Source: DATCMH01 sp036563505
GTDB lineage: Bacteria; Pseudomonadota; Alphaproteobacteria; Rhizobiales; Beijerinckiaceae
Assembly (NCBI GenBank): GCA_036563505.1
Contig: DATCMH010000017.1
Coordinates: 15,808-79,807, forward strand
DNA: 64,000 nt
Direction: 5' to 3'
Position 1 is the first letter of the stretch, and every line of letters begins with the position of its first letter. The notes beneath the pieces were generated by a model, which saw only the letters and a list, made by a program, of their open reading frames with translations, had not been told where the DNA came from and ran no database searches. Of this stretch, positions 26,961 through 34,844 are shown one piece after another. The translations under genes and the position numbers were made by a program.

Positions 26961-26995
26961 GAGTGGCTGAGACGCTTGGGGCTTATGCCCAGCTT

Positions 26996-27215
26996 CCCCT
27001 CACCCCCGCTCACCTACGGTTCGCTTGCTTCGCCTGCCGTTCCGCAGGCGAAGCCCTCTCCCCGGAAGGGAGAGGAGTTGAGCATCCGAGTATCGGCGGC
27101 GTGTTCGCTGACATGACGCGCTGGTGCGCGTCACCCCTCTCCCGGCAGGGGAGAGGGTCGCGTCGGCGCACCGGCCGACGCGACGAGCGCAACGCAGTGG
27201 AGCGAGGGTGAGGGG
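26996..27215. repeat. MITE-like repeat, family C copy 2
   Basis: A 220-bp element with inverted ends CCCCTCACCCCCGCTC and GAGCGAGGGTGAGGGG (one mismatch). It has the same internal hairpins as copy 1, including GCTTCGCCTGC with GCAGGCGAAGC and CTCTCCCCGGAAGGGAGAG. The variable segment between the hairpins differs from copy 1. Confidence 0.85.
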
Positions 27216-27333
27216 GTGCTCGCCGCAACACCAACGCGCATGCCCTCCCAGCTCCCGATGTCGCGCCCCCTGCGCTCCCGATTGTCGGGCCCGGATCGCC
27301 GCGCCATATGCGCGCCCTCAACCGGATCCTTCG

Positions 27334-27525
27334 ATGAACAATCTCGTCAGTACCCTCGTCCCGATCGCCTGCATTGCCGTGGCCGGCGTGCTGCTGTTCG
27401 GCCTCGTCAACATGATGCGGGGCGGCAACCCCAACCGGTCGCAGCAGTTGATGCGCGCCCGCGTGTTGCTGCAGTTCGCCGCGATCGTGGTTATCATGGG
27501 GGTGATCTGGTACAGGGCCTTGTGA
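27334..27525 (+). CDS. Small twin-transmembrane protein (HIG1-like)
   Basis: A 63-residue protein with two hydrophobic segments, about residues 5-26 (VSTLVPIACIAVAGVLLFG) and 43-60 (LLQFAAIVVIMGVIWY), joined by a basic loop with RGGNPNRSQQLMRARV. This is the pattern of twin-TM HIG1-domain-like proteins that occur upstream of cobalamin adenosyltransferase genes in Hyphomicrobiales. HIG1 relatives associate with respiratory complexes; the role here is inferred. The gene starts 118 bases downstream of repeat C copy 2. Confidence 0.82.
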   Translation: MNNLVSTLVPIACIAVAGVLLFGLVNMMRGGNPNRSQQLMRARVLLQFAAIVVIMGVIWYRAL

Positions 27526-27630
27526 GCGCGGGCAGGGGCTGACACGTTTCAGCCTCAATCCCTGGCCAGACGGGCCTGACCTGGTCGTCCTCGGGGCGGC
27601 CCAACAAGATCATCGCGGGACATCCAAGGC

Positions 27631-28272
27631 ATGCGCGTGAAGGGAACGAGAGCGGTGCAGGTCGCGCTCGCGACGGCAGGCCTCGTCCTTTCCGCAGCGG
27701 CATGCGACGACGCCTCGGCGCAGACGGCGCCCTCGATCACGCCGCGCCTGTCCTTCGGCGACGAGGCCTTCGGCAAGGCGCCGCCCCGGATTCCGAGCGT
27801 CGTCTCGGAGTTCCGCTTCGGCGCCATCGGGCACGATATGTGGGGGCCCGAGAAGGGCACCGTGAACCTCTCGGGCGAGGTGCTCTTCGCCAAGCCCTTC
27901 ACGGCGGCCGATCTCTTCACGAGCTACTTCATCCCGCGGCCGCATCTCGGCGGCAGCCTCAATCTGAGCGGCAACACGAGCTTTGCCTATGCGGGGCTGA
28001 CCTGGAGCGTGGACCTCGCGCCCCGCGTCTTCGTCGAGGGCAGCTTCGGGGGTGCCGTGCACAATGGGCGCACCGACCCCCTCGCCGCGGCCTTCGACAA
28101 CCGGGCTGCGCTGGGCTGCACGCCGCTGTTTCGCGAGTCCGGCTCGGTCGGCGTCAGGCTCTCGGCCAACTGGAACCTGATGGCCACCGTCGAGCGGCTG
28201 TCGAACTACGGCGCCTGCTCCGACAACAAGGGCCTGACCAATGTCGGCGCCCGCCTCGGCTACAGCTTCTAA
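27631..28272 (+). CDS. PagL-like outer-membrane acyl hydrolase, key residue altered
   Basis: The 213-residue product has a Sec signal (about 30 residues, ending near ASAQ) and a beta-barrel C-terminus with VERLSNYGACSDNKGLTNVG and a final LGYSF. This is the layout of the lipid A 3-O-deacylase PagL family, in which a histidine sits two residues before the serine of the SN pair. Here that position is arginine (ERLSN), and the distal glutamate is not evident, so activity is doubtful. It stands between the twin-TM gene and the adenosyltransferase gene. A structural barrel with lost catalysis is one reading, a changed mechanism another. Confidence 0.65.
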   Translation: MRVKGTRAVQVALATAGLVLSAAACDDASAQTAPSITPRLSFGDEAFGKAPPRIPSVVSEFRFGAIGHDMWGPEKGTVNLSGEVLFAKPFTAADLFTSYFIPRPHLGGSLNLSGNTSFAYAGLTWSVDLAPRVFVEGSFGGAVHNGRTDPLAAAFDNRAALGCTPLFRESGSVGVRLSANWNLMATVERLSNYGACSDNKGLTNVGARLGYSF

Positions 28273-28287
28273 CCCTCGAAGGTCCCC

Positions 28288-28866
28288 ATGGTCGCGCTGA
28301 ACCGCATCTACACGAGGCAGGGCGACGACGGCACCACGGGCCTCGCTAACGGCGAGCGGCGCCTCAAGTTCGACTTGCGCATCGAGGCTTACGGCACCGT
28401 CGACGAGACGAACGCGTGCCTGGGCCTCGCCCGACTGCACACCCGGGATGATCCGGAGCTCGACGCCATCCTCGGGCGCATCCAGAACGACCTCTTCGAT
28501 CTCGGCGCCGACCTCGCGACCCCCGAGAGCGACGAGCCGCCGCGCTACGAGCCCTTGCGGATCGTGCAGGCCCAGGTGGACCGGCTCGAGCGGGAACTTG
28601 ATGCGCTGAACGAACACCTCTCGCCCCTGCGTTCCTTCGTCCTGCCCGCCGGCACGCCCGCGGCCGCGGCGCTGCACCTCGCCCGCACGGTGTGCCGACG
28701 CGCCGAGCGCCTCGTCGTGGCGCTCGCCCAGCGCCCCGAGGAGAAGGTCTCGCCCGAGGCGGTGAAGTACCTCAACCGGCTCTCGGACTTCCTCTTCGTC
28801 CTGTCCCGCCACGCCAACGCACAGGGCGCGGGCGACGTGCTCTGGGTGCCGGGGCAGAACCGGTAA
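28288..28866 (+). CDS. Cob(I)alamin adenosyltransferase, PduO/MMAB type
   Basis: The 192-residue protein transfers an adenosyl group from ATP to cob(I)alamin to make adenosylcobalamin. The ATP-binding N-terminus IYTRQGDDGTTGLANGER and AYGTVDETNACLGLAR are hallmarks of the PduO family. RAERLVVALAQRPE and VKYLNRLSDFLFVLSRHAN form the C-terminal helices with the conserved arginine. It precedes rhomboid and etfBA genes, a usual order. Adenosylcobalamin would serve methylmalonyl-CoA mutase or related enzymes elsewhere. Confidence 0.95.
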   Translation: MVALNRIYTRQGDDGTTGLANGERRLKFDLRIEAYGTVDETNACLGLARLHTRDDPELDAILGRIQNDLFDLGADLATPESDEPPRYEPLRIVQAQVDRLERELDALNEHLSPLRSFVLPAGTPAAAALHLARTVCRRAERLVVALAQRPEEKVSPEAVKYLNRLSDFLFVLSRHANAQGAGDVLWVPGQNR

Positions 28867-28927
28867 GCGGCTGGCGTCGCCGCGCCGGGGCGGCTACGAT
28901 CCCTCGCTCCTCCGCCGGCCTCCCCGC

Positions 28928-29647
28928 ATGTTCCTGCCCCTCTACGACGGCGTCCCGCTGCGCAACCTGAAAGCGCCGATCGCGACGCGCGCGCTCATCG
29001 GGGCCTGCATCCTGGGCTACGCCCTGCCGGCGCTGGGGCTCCTCCCCATCGACGAGAGCTGGATCGTGGCGGGGTTCGGGCTGATCCCGGCGGTCCTCTT
29101 CGGCACCGAGGCCCTGCCGGAGGGACTGCCCTTCGTCCCCGAGCCCCTGACGCTGCTGACGAGCCTGTTCCTTCACGGCTCGCTCGTCCATCTCCTCGGC
29201 AACATGCTGTTCCTTTGGGTGTTCGGCGACAACGTCGAGGACGCCATGGGGCACGGCCGCTTCGTGGCCTTCTTCATCGCCTGCGGCGCGGCGGCGGGCC
29301 TCGTCCACGCCGGCATCGACCCGGACTCGGCCCGTCCCCTGATCGGCGCCTCGGGCGCGATCTCGGGCGTGGTCGCGGCCTATCTCATCCTCTACCCGCG
29401 GGTGAAGGTCTGGGGCTTGTTCCTGAAAGGCATCCCCTTACGGGTGCCGGCGGTTCTCGCCATCGGCTTCTGGATCGCGCTCCAGGTCTTCGCGGCGTTC
29501 CTCGGCGGAGCGGGCACGGAGAATGTCGGCTGGTTCGCGCATCTCGGCGGCCTCCTGGCCGGAGCAGCGCTCATCCCCCTGTTCCGGCATCGCTACGACC
29601 CCGTGCTTGCCCGCGTCGAGGCGACCCGGGAAGAAGCGTCGCGTTGA
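28928..29647 (+). CDS. Rhomboid-family intramembrane serine protease
   Basis: The 239-residue protein has six or seven hydrophobic segments. The active-site serine lies in GASGAISGV (S142) and the catalytic histidine in FAHLGGLLAG (H205). LVHLLGNMLFLWVFGDNVED, before the active site, is the conserved loop and second helix of rhomboids. Rhomboids cleave substrates within the membrane; the substrate here is unknown. It lies between the adenosyltransferase and etfB genes, with a repeat after its stop codon. Confidence 0.92.
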   Translation: MFLPLYDGVPLRNLKAPIATRALIGACILGYALPALGLLPIDESWIVAGFGLIPAVLFGTEALPEGLPFVPEPLTLLTSLFLHGSLVHLLGNMLFLWVFGDNVEDAMGHGRFVAFFIACGAAAGLVHAGIDPDSARPLIGASGAISGVVAAYLILYPRVKVWGLFLKGIPLRVPAVLAIGFWIALQVFAAFLGGAGTENVGWFAHLGGLLAGAALIPLFRHRYDPVLARVEATREEASR

Positions 29648-29666
29648 CAATTCGGGCTTCGTCGCT

Positions 29667-29780
29667 AGAGCATGGTCCGGAAAAGTGGATTCCATTTTTC
29701 CGACGAGACCATGCTCAAATATGTTGGCGGCGCATGATCTTGACCGCTCAAGTGGGTCTCACTTGAGCGGATCATGCGCC
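29667..29780. repeat. Tandem hairpin repeat, family D
   Basis: Two adjacent hairpins. The first pairs GAGCATGGTC (29668-29677) with GACCATGCTC (29707-29716) around GGAAAAGTGGATTCC. The second pairs GGCGCATGATC (29729-29739) with GATCATGCGCC (29770-29780), with inner arms CCGCTCAAGTG and CACTTGAGCGG. The pattern GAGCATG-TCCGGAAAAGTGG is widespread in genomes of this order. It lies between the rhomboid and etfB genes and might also act as a transcription stop. Confidence 0.75.
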
Positions 29781-29897
29781 AGGTCCCGACGCTTCCAGCT
29801 TGTGCGACGCGCGTAGACCTGATTTTGAGGTCTCGCACCTGTTTTTCCGCGGGACATGTCCCGCGTGACAGCCAGTCCTGAGGGAACCGAGACGGCC

Positions 29898-30647
29898 ATG
29901 AAAGTGCTAGTCCCCGTGAAGCGGGTGGTCGACTACAACGTGAAGATCCGGGTCAAGGCCGACGGGTCCGGGGTCGAGCTCGCCAACGTCAAGATGTCCA
30001 TGAACCCCTTCGACGAGATCGCCGTCGAGGAGGCGATCCGCCTGAAGGAGAAGGGCAAGGTTACGGAGATCGTCGCCGTGTCGATCGGCCCGGCCCAGGC
30101 CGCCGAGACGATCCGCACGGCGCTCGCCATGGGCGCGGACCGCGGCATCCTCGTCAAGACCGACCAGCCGGTCGAGCCCCTCGCCGTGGCCAAGATCCTC
30201 AAGGCCGTGATCGCCAACGAGGGCCCGCAGCTCGTCATCATGGGCAAGCAGGCGATCGACGACGATTCCAACCAGACGGGCCAGATGCTTGGCGCGCTGC
30301 TGGGCTGGCCGCAGGGCACCTTCGCCTTCAAGGTCGAGGTCGGCGACGGCACGGTCGACGTCACCCGCGAGGTGGACGGCGGCCTGCAGACGGTGGGTCT
30401 CCAGCTGCCGGCCATCGTGACGACGGACCTGCGCCTCAACGAGCCGCGCTACGCGAGCTTGCCTAACATCATGAAGGCGAAGAAGAAGCCCCTCGACGAG
30501 ACGAGCCCGGAGGCGCTGGGCGTTGATGTCGCGCCGCGCCTCAAGGTGCTCAAGACGGTGGAGCCCGGCGGGCGCAAGGCCGGCGTCAAGGTGGGCTCGG
30601 TGCCTGAGCTCGTGCAGAAGCTGAAGGTCGAAGCCGGCGTGCTCTGA
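29898..30647 (+). CDS. etfB: Electron transfer flavoprotein beta subunit
   Basis: The 249-residue ETF beta subunit binds AMP and pairs with EtfA to accept electrons from acyl-CoA dehydrogenases and pass them to ETF-ubiquinone oxidoreductase. KVLVPVKRVVDYNVKIRVK at the start and the signature LRLNEPRYASLPNIMKAKKK fit EtfB. The ATG at 29898 gives the standard N-terminus; an upstream in-frame ATG at 29856 adds 14 unsupported residues. etfA follows 35 bases after its stop. Confidence 0.97.
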   Translation: MKVLVPVKRVVDYNVKIRVKADGSGVELANVKMSMNPFDEIAVEEAIRLKEKGKVTEIVAVSIGPAQAAETIRTALAMGADRGILVKTDQPVEPLAVAKILKAVIANEGPQLVIMGKQAIDDDSNQTGQMLGALLGWPQGTFAFKVEVGDGTVDVTREVDGGLQTVGLQLPAIVTTDLRLNEPRYASLPNIMKAKKKPLDETSPEALGVDVAPRLKVLKTVEPGGRKAGVKVGSVPELVQKLKVEAGVL

Positions 30648-30682
30648 CGCGCGCCGCCGACCCCTCATCCGGGAGACAACCC

Positions 30683-31624
30683 ATGCCGACCCTGCTCATC
30701 GCCGAGCACGACAACGTCTCGCTGAAAGACTCGACCCACAAGGCGCTCACCGCGGCCTCCGCCATCGGCCAGCCCGTGCACGTTCTCGTGGCAGGCCCCG
30801 GCGCGCGGCCGGCCGCGGAAGCCGCCGCGAAGCTCGCGGGCGTCGAAAAGGTCTTGCTCGCCGACGATCCGGCCTACGACCACCACCTCGCCGAGCCCAC
30901 CGCCGCGCTGGTGGCGCAAGTTGCAGCGAACTACGACGCGGTGGTGGCGCCTGCCACCACGACCGGCAAGAACGTGATGCCCCGCGTCGCGGCGCTCCTC
31001 GACGTCATGCAGGTGTCCGACATCATCAAGGTGATCTCGCCCGACACCTTCGAGCGGCCGGTCTATGCCGGCAACGCGATCCAGACGGTGCAGGCCACCG
31101 ACGCGAAGCGGGTGATCACGGTGCGAACCGCCGCCTTCCAGCCCGCGGGTGAAGGCGGCTCGGCGCCGATCGAGGCGGTGCAGCCGGCCGAGAACCCGGG
31201 GCTCTCCACCTTCAAGGGCGAGGAGATCGCCAAGAACGACCGGCCGGAGCTGACATCGGCCAAGATCATCATCTCGGGCGGACGCTCCCTGGGCTCCGCC
31301 GAGAAGTTCAAAGAGGTGATCGAGCCGCTCGCCGACAAGCTCGGCGCGGCGGTGGGCGCCTCGCGCGCGGCGGTGGACGCAGGGTACGCCCCAAACGACT
31401 GGCAGGTTGGCCAGACGGGCAAGGTGGTCGCGCCCGACCTCTACATCGCAGTGGGCATCTCCGGCGCGATCCAGCATCTCGCCGGCATGAAGGACTCTAA
31501 GGTGATCGTCGCCATCAACAAGGACGAGGAGGCGCCTATCTTCCAGGTGGCTGATTACGGCCTTGTCGGCGACCTGTTCCAGATCCTGCCGGAACTGAAC
31601 CAGGAACTTGATAAGGCGAACTAG
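30683..31624 (+). CDS. etfA: Electron transfer flavoprotein alpha subunit
   Basis: The 313-residue FAD-binding subunit. The C-terminal FAD region includes DLYIAVGISGAIQHLAGMKD, followed by VIVAINKDEEAPIFQVADYG, the EtfA signature. TLLIAEHDN begins at residue 3, as is usual. GGGAGA precedes the ATG. It is followed by 3-hydroxybutyryl-CoA dehydrogenase, suggesting shared control with fatty-acid or C4 acyl-CoA metabolism. Confidence 0.97.
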   Translation: MPTLLIAEHDNVSLKDSTHKALTAASAIGQPVHVLVAGPGARPAAEAAAKLAGVEKVLLADDPAYDHHLAEPTAALVAQVAANYDAVVAPATTTGKNVMPRVAALLDVMQVSDIIKVISPDTFERPVYAGNAIQTVQATDAKRVITVRTAAFQPAGEGGSAPIEAVQPAENPGLSTFKGEEIAKNDRPELTSAKIIISGGRSLGSAEKFKEVIEPLADKLGAAVGASRAAVDAGYAPNDWQVGQTGKVVAPDLYIAVGISGAIQHLAGMKDSKVIVAINKDEEAPIFQVADYGLVGDLFQILPELNQELDKAN

Positions 31625-31663
31625 CGCCGTTCCCCCCTCCCCGGCCCTGCCGCAGGACAGATG

Positions 31664-32545
31664 ATGAGTATCGAGATCAAGACCATCGGCGTCATCGGCG
31701 CGGGGCAGATGGGTAACGGCATCGCCCATGTCTGCTCCCTCGCGGGCCTCGACGTGCGGCTCAACGATCTCAGCGAGGATCGGATCAACGCGGGCCTCGC
31801 CACCATCAACGGCAACATCTCGCGCCAGGTGGCGAAGGGGGCGCTGAGCGACGCCGACCGGCAGGCGGCACTTGCGCGCATCACCCCCGCCCCGTCCTAC
31901 GACGACCTCACCCCCTGCGACCTGATCATCGAGGCCGCGACGGAGAACGAGGAGGTCAAGCACGCGATCTTTCGCAAGCTGTGCCCGGTGCTGAAGCCGG
32001 ACGCGATGCTGGCCACCAACACCTCGTCGATCTCGATCACGCGGCTCGCCGCCGCCACCGACCGGCCGGAGCGCTTCATCGGCATTCACTTCATGAACCC
32101 GGTGCCGTTGATGCAGCTCGTCGAGCTCATCCGCGGCATCGCGACGGAAGACCCCACCTTCGAGTCGGCCAAGGCCTTCATCGGCAAGCTCGGCAAAACG
32201 GTGACGGTGGCCGAGGACTTCCCGGCCTTCATCGTCAACCGCATCCTGCTGCCGATGATCAACGAGGCGATCTACACCCTCTACGAGGGCGTGGGCTCCG
32301 TCGACTCCATCGACACCGCCATGCGGCTCGGCGCCAACCACCCGATGGGCCCGCTCCAGCTCGCCGACTTCATCGGCCTCGACACCTGCCTCTCTGTGAT
32401 GCAGGTGCTGCACGAGGGTTTGGCCGACTCCAAGTACCGCCCCTGCCCGCTCCTCGTGAAATACGTCGAGGCGGGCTGGCTCGGCCGCAAGACCAAGCGC
32501 GGCTTCTACGATTACCGCGGCGAAAAGCCTGTCCCAACCCGCTGA
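31664..32545 (+). CDS. hbd: 3-Hydroxybutyryl-CoA dehydrogenase
   Basis: A 293-residue member of the 3-hydroxyacyl-CoA dehydrogenase family. The NAD-binding motif is GVIGAGQMGNGIAHV (about residues 9-23). The catalytic histidine lies in FIGIHFMNPVPLMQLVEL and a conserved serine in ATNTSSISIT. It interconverts acetoacetyl-CoA and 3-hydroxybutyryl-CoA using NAD(P)H. The start is set at the second of two tandem ATGs (31661 and 31664), for better spacing from AGGA. It follows etfA, consistent with a small acyl-CoA oxidation or polyhydroxybutyrate-related operon. Confidence 0.94.
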   Translation: MSIEIKTIGVIGAGQMGNGIAHVCSLAGLDVRLNDLSEDRINAGLATINGNISRQVAKGALSDADRQAALARITPAPSYDDLTPCDLIIEAATENEEVKHAIFRKLCPVLKPDAMLATNTSSISITRLAAATDRPERFIGIHFMNPVPLMQLVELIRGIATEDPTFESAKAFIGKLGKTVTVAEDFPAFIVNRILLPMINEAIYTLYEGVGSVDSIDTAMRLGANHPMGPLQLADFIGLDTCLSVMQVLHEGLADSKYRPCPLLVKYVEAGWLGRKTKRGFYDYRGEKPVPTR

Positions 32546-32626
32546 ACCCTCGAGTTTCGGCGACCGCTTTCAGGATCGGTCAACGGAACAGATCTTACGC
32601 TGAAGGCTCCTGAGCGGAGCTTCGCC

Positions 32627-32827
32627 ATGACCGTGTCCTCCACCGCCGGCATCGCCGAAGCCTGGTCGACGACCCGCGCCGATCCGCAAAACCAGGCCCT
32701 GTCGCTCGCCATGCTCAAGCAGCAGGCGAAGGCCGACCAGGGCGTCGTCGCGCTCCTCGAGACAGCCGCCGACACGGCCCCGCCCGCCCCGCCCGGCCAA
32801 GGTCAGCAGGTCGACCGGCGGGTGTGA
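32627..32827 (+). CDS. Putative motility protein, YjfB-like
   Basis: A 66-residue protein with AGIAEAWSTT and the conserved SLAMLKQQAKADQGVVALLE helix of the YjfB-like putative motility family. It has no membrane span. GGAG lies 8 bases before the ATG, but GAAGGCTCC upstream can pair with GGAGCTTC around it, which could mask the site. Its function is not established. It is followed by repeat copy B3. Confidence 0.65.
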   Translation: MTVSSTAGIAEAWSTTRADPQNQALSLAMLKQQAKADQGVVALLETAADTAPPAPPGQGQQVDRRV

Positions 32828-32873
32828 GGCTTAGGCCTGCGCAGCGTGGGCCCGAACGCTTCAGAACACCATC

Positions 32874-32962
32874 CATGTCGTTCGCGGGCTCGACCCGCGA
32901 ACCTCGGCGCGAAGCCGTCAACGCCTCCGAACCGAGATGGCCGGGTCTAGCCCGGCCATGAC
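32874..32962. repeat. Inverted-repeat element, family B copy 3 (reverse orientation)
   Basis: The hairpin pair occurs in reversed order relative to copies 1 and 2: TTCGCGGGCTCGACCCGCGAA first, then ATGGCCGGGTCTAGCCCGGCC. No C module is attached. The 299-bp gap around it otherwise shows nothing I recognise. Confidence 0.75.
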
Positions 32963-33126
32963 ATAAAGGCAGCGGGAAGCGGGCCGGACAGTCCGCCCCT
33001 CGCCTCTAAACCTGTGAGTGCGGCAAAGCAGGCCTTGGCCCACGGCTTCACAAGGCCGTCATGGACCCTATACACTCTGCACCCGAGCGGGGCTGACGAT
33101 CCCGTGCCCTCACCTGTGGAGGCGGC

Positions 33127-33696
33127 GTGACGATTCACGTCCAACCAGTGGTGCGACCCGAGGCCTGTCCGGCCCTCGTGCTCAACGCGGATTATCGTCC
33201 GTTGAGCTACTATCCCTTGTCGATCTGGTCGTGGCAGGACGCGATTAAAGCGGTGTTCCTCGACCGGGTGAACATCGTCTCCGAATACGACAAGATGGTG
33301 CGAAGTCCGGGCTTCGCGATGCGGCTGCCCTCGGTCGTGTCGCTGAAGACCTACGTCAAGCCGACCCGCCAACCGGCTTTCACCCGCTTCAACGTCTTCC
33401 TGCGCGACCGCTTCACCTGCCAATATTGCGGCGAGCGCGACGACCTCACCTTCGACCACGTCGTGCCCCGCTCTAAGGGCGGCCAGACCACCTGGGACAA
33501 CGTCGTCGCCGCCTGCTCCGCCTGCAACCTCAAGAAGGGCGACCGCCTGCCCCGCGAGGTGGAGATGTGGCCGCACCAAGCGCCCTTCGCCCCTTCCATC
33601 CACGACCTGCACCAGAACGGCCGGCTCTTCCCGCCGAACTACCTACACGACAGCTGGATGGACTACCTCTACTGGGACACCGAACTCGAGCCGTGA
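33127..33696 (+). CDS. HNH endonuclease family protein
   Basis: A 189-residue protein with two zinc CxxC pairs, CQYCGERDDL and CSACNLKK, around FDHVVPRSKGG, whose histidines form the HNH metal site. The start GTG follows GGAGG by a short spacer. N-terminal LVLNADYRPLSYYPLSIWSW is conserved in a widespread bacterial group with no described function. DNA nicking or structure-specific cleavage is possible, and I see no restriction or phage context. Its end overlaps the convergent dsbB by 28 bases. Confidence 0.9.
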   Translation: MTIHVQPVVRPEACPALVLNADYRPLSYYPLSIWSWQDAIKAVFLDRVNIVSEYDKMVRSPGFAMRLPSVVSLKTYVKPTRQPAFTRFNVFLRDRFTCQYCGERDDLTFDHVVPRSKGGQTTWDNVVAACSACNLKKGDRLPREVEMWPHQAPFAPSIHDLHQNGRLFPPNYLHDSWMDYLYWDTELEP

Positions 33697-34199
33697 GCCC
33701 GACGCGAGGCCGCCAGGGCGGCGAAGCCGGCAAGCCCGAGCGAGATCAGGCCGTTCCAGCCCGACAGCGACAGGCCGAGAAAGCGCCATGCAGCCTCCGT
33801 GCAGCTCACGACGCGGGTCCGGTCGAGCTGCTTGAGGAAATCCTCGACGCCTCCCGCCGCGGGTCCGGCCCCTCCGCCGCAATCGCTTGGTCCCGGCCAG
33901 AAGCCCCATTCCACGCCGGCGTGGTGGGCGCCAAGGCTGGTGCTGACGACGAAGACGAGGGCGAGAAGGGCGAGCAACCCGCGCCGCGCCGGCGGCAGGA
34001 GCAGCGCCAGAACGGCGAGGGGAAGCGCCAGGTAATAAGGCTTGCGCTGGAGAAGGCAGAGCTTGCACGGCACGAGGCCGCCGAGATGCTCGAAGGCGAG
34101 CGCACCGCCGACGGTGAGCGCGGCCGCGGCGAGGATCACGGCGGCCGCCGTCCGGGGCCGGGTCAGCGTGTGGAGGATGGACGACACGCCGCGCACCAT
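33669..34199 (-). CDS. dsbB: Disulfide bond formation protein DsbB
   Basis: A 176-residue inner-membrane protein with four predicted helices that reoxidises DsbA using quinone. The first redox pair is CKLC, in LVPCKLCLLQRKPYY. The second pair of cysteines lies in the last periplasmic loop (SDCGGG and VVSCTEA). The ATG overlaps the TGA of the upstream gene by one base (TGATG), so the two are coupled. The 3' end overlaps the HNH gene on the other strand. Confidence 0.92.
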   Translation of the reverse strand: MVRGVSSILHTLTRPRTAAAVILAAAALTVGGALAFEHLGGLVPCKLCLLQRKPYYLALPLAVLALLLPPARRGLLALLALVFVVSTSLGAHHAGVEWGFWPGPSDCGGGAGPAAGGVEDFLKQLDRTRVVSCTEAAWRFLGLSLSGWNGLISLGLAGFAALAASRRAHGSSSVSQ

Positions 34200-34780
34200 C
34201 AGAACACGTAGCGGAAGGCCACGAAGCCGAGCACCATCGCGACGACGACGCTGGCCATCACGGCCCCGAAATGCCGGTCGAGCAGCCCGCGGATCGCCGG
34301 CCCGAAGCGGCTGAGAACGAGCGCCAGGCCGAAGAAGCGGGCGCCGCGGGTGAGAAGCGAGAGCACGACGAACCAGAACAGGTCGTAGCCGGCAAAGCCC
34401 GACGTGATGGTGACGAGCTTGTAGGGGATCGGGGTCAGGCCCTTGAGCAGGATGATCCAGTGTCCATACTCGGCATAGGCGACGCGGAAGGCATCCGCGC
34501 CCTTGCCGAGGCCGTAAAGATTGAAGAGCCAGAGGCCCACCGAATCGTACAGAAGCGCGCCGATGGCGTAACCGAACAGCCCGCCGAGCACCGAGGTGAT
34601 GGTGCAAACGAAGGCGTACCACCAGGCCCGCTCGGGCCGCGCCAGGGCCATCGGCACCAGGAGCACGTCCGGCGGCACGGGGAAGAAGGAGCTCTCCGCG
34701 AAGGACACCGCCCCGAGCGCCGTCGGCGCGGAGGGCCTGGCGGCGAGCGAGAGGGTCCAATCGTAAAGGCGGCGGAGCAT
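34199..34780 (-). CDS. VTT/DedA-like membrane protein, YqaA type
   Basis: A 193-residue protein with four or five membrane spans, consistent with the VTT (DedA) family in the short YqaA form. AESSFFPVPPDVLLVPMALA and GLTPIPYKLVTITSGFAGYD are the family's two re-entrant loop motifs. Relatives act in lipid scrambling or membrane proton balance. It starts a two-gene operon with dsbB. Its first codons overlap the upstream reading frame of a divergent cyclase gene, so a shared promoter region is likely. Confidence 0.88.
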   Translation of the reverse strand: MLRRLYDWTLSLAARPSAPTALGAVSFAESSFFPVPPDVLLVPMALARPERAWWYAFVCTITSVLGGLFGYAIGALLYDSVGLWLFNLYGLGKGADAFRVAYAEYGHWIILLKGLTPIPYKLVTITSGFAGYDLFWFVVLSLLTRGARFFGLALVLSRFGPAIRGLLDRHFGAVMASVVVAMVLGFVAFRYVF

Positions 34781-34844
34781 GCGGGACGGCCTGGAACAGG
34801 ATGAGGCGGACGCCGGGGCTCCCGGACGCGCGGCCCCTTTGAGC

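Larger units (their letters stand above)
26819..27333. other. Gene-free gap holding composite repeat B-C, copy 2
   Basis: No credible gene is seen in these 515 bp. They hold a B module (26871-26960), a 35-bp spacer and a C module (26996-27215), then about 115 bp up to the ATG of the twin-TM gene. These include TCTCCCGATTGTCGG and other sequence without clear promoter boxes. The gap separates two genes on the plus strand. Confidence 0.7.

Noticed and set aside
30665..32413. Long minus-strand open frame opposite etfA and hbd
   Set aside because: No recognisable domain; both plus-strand genes are unambiguous.
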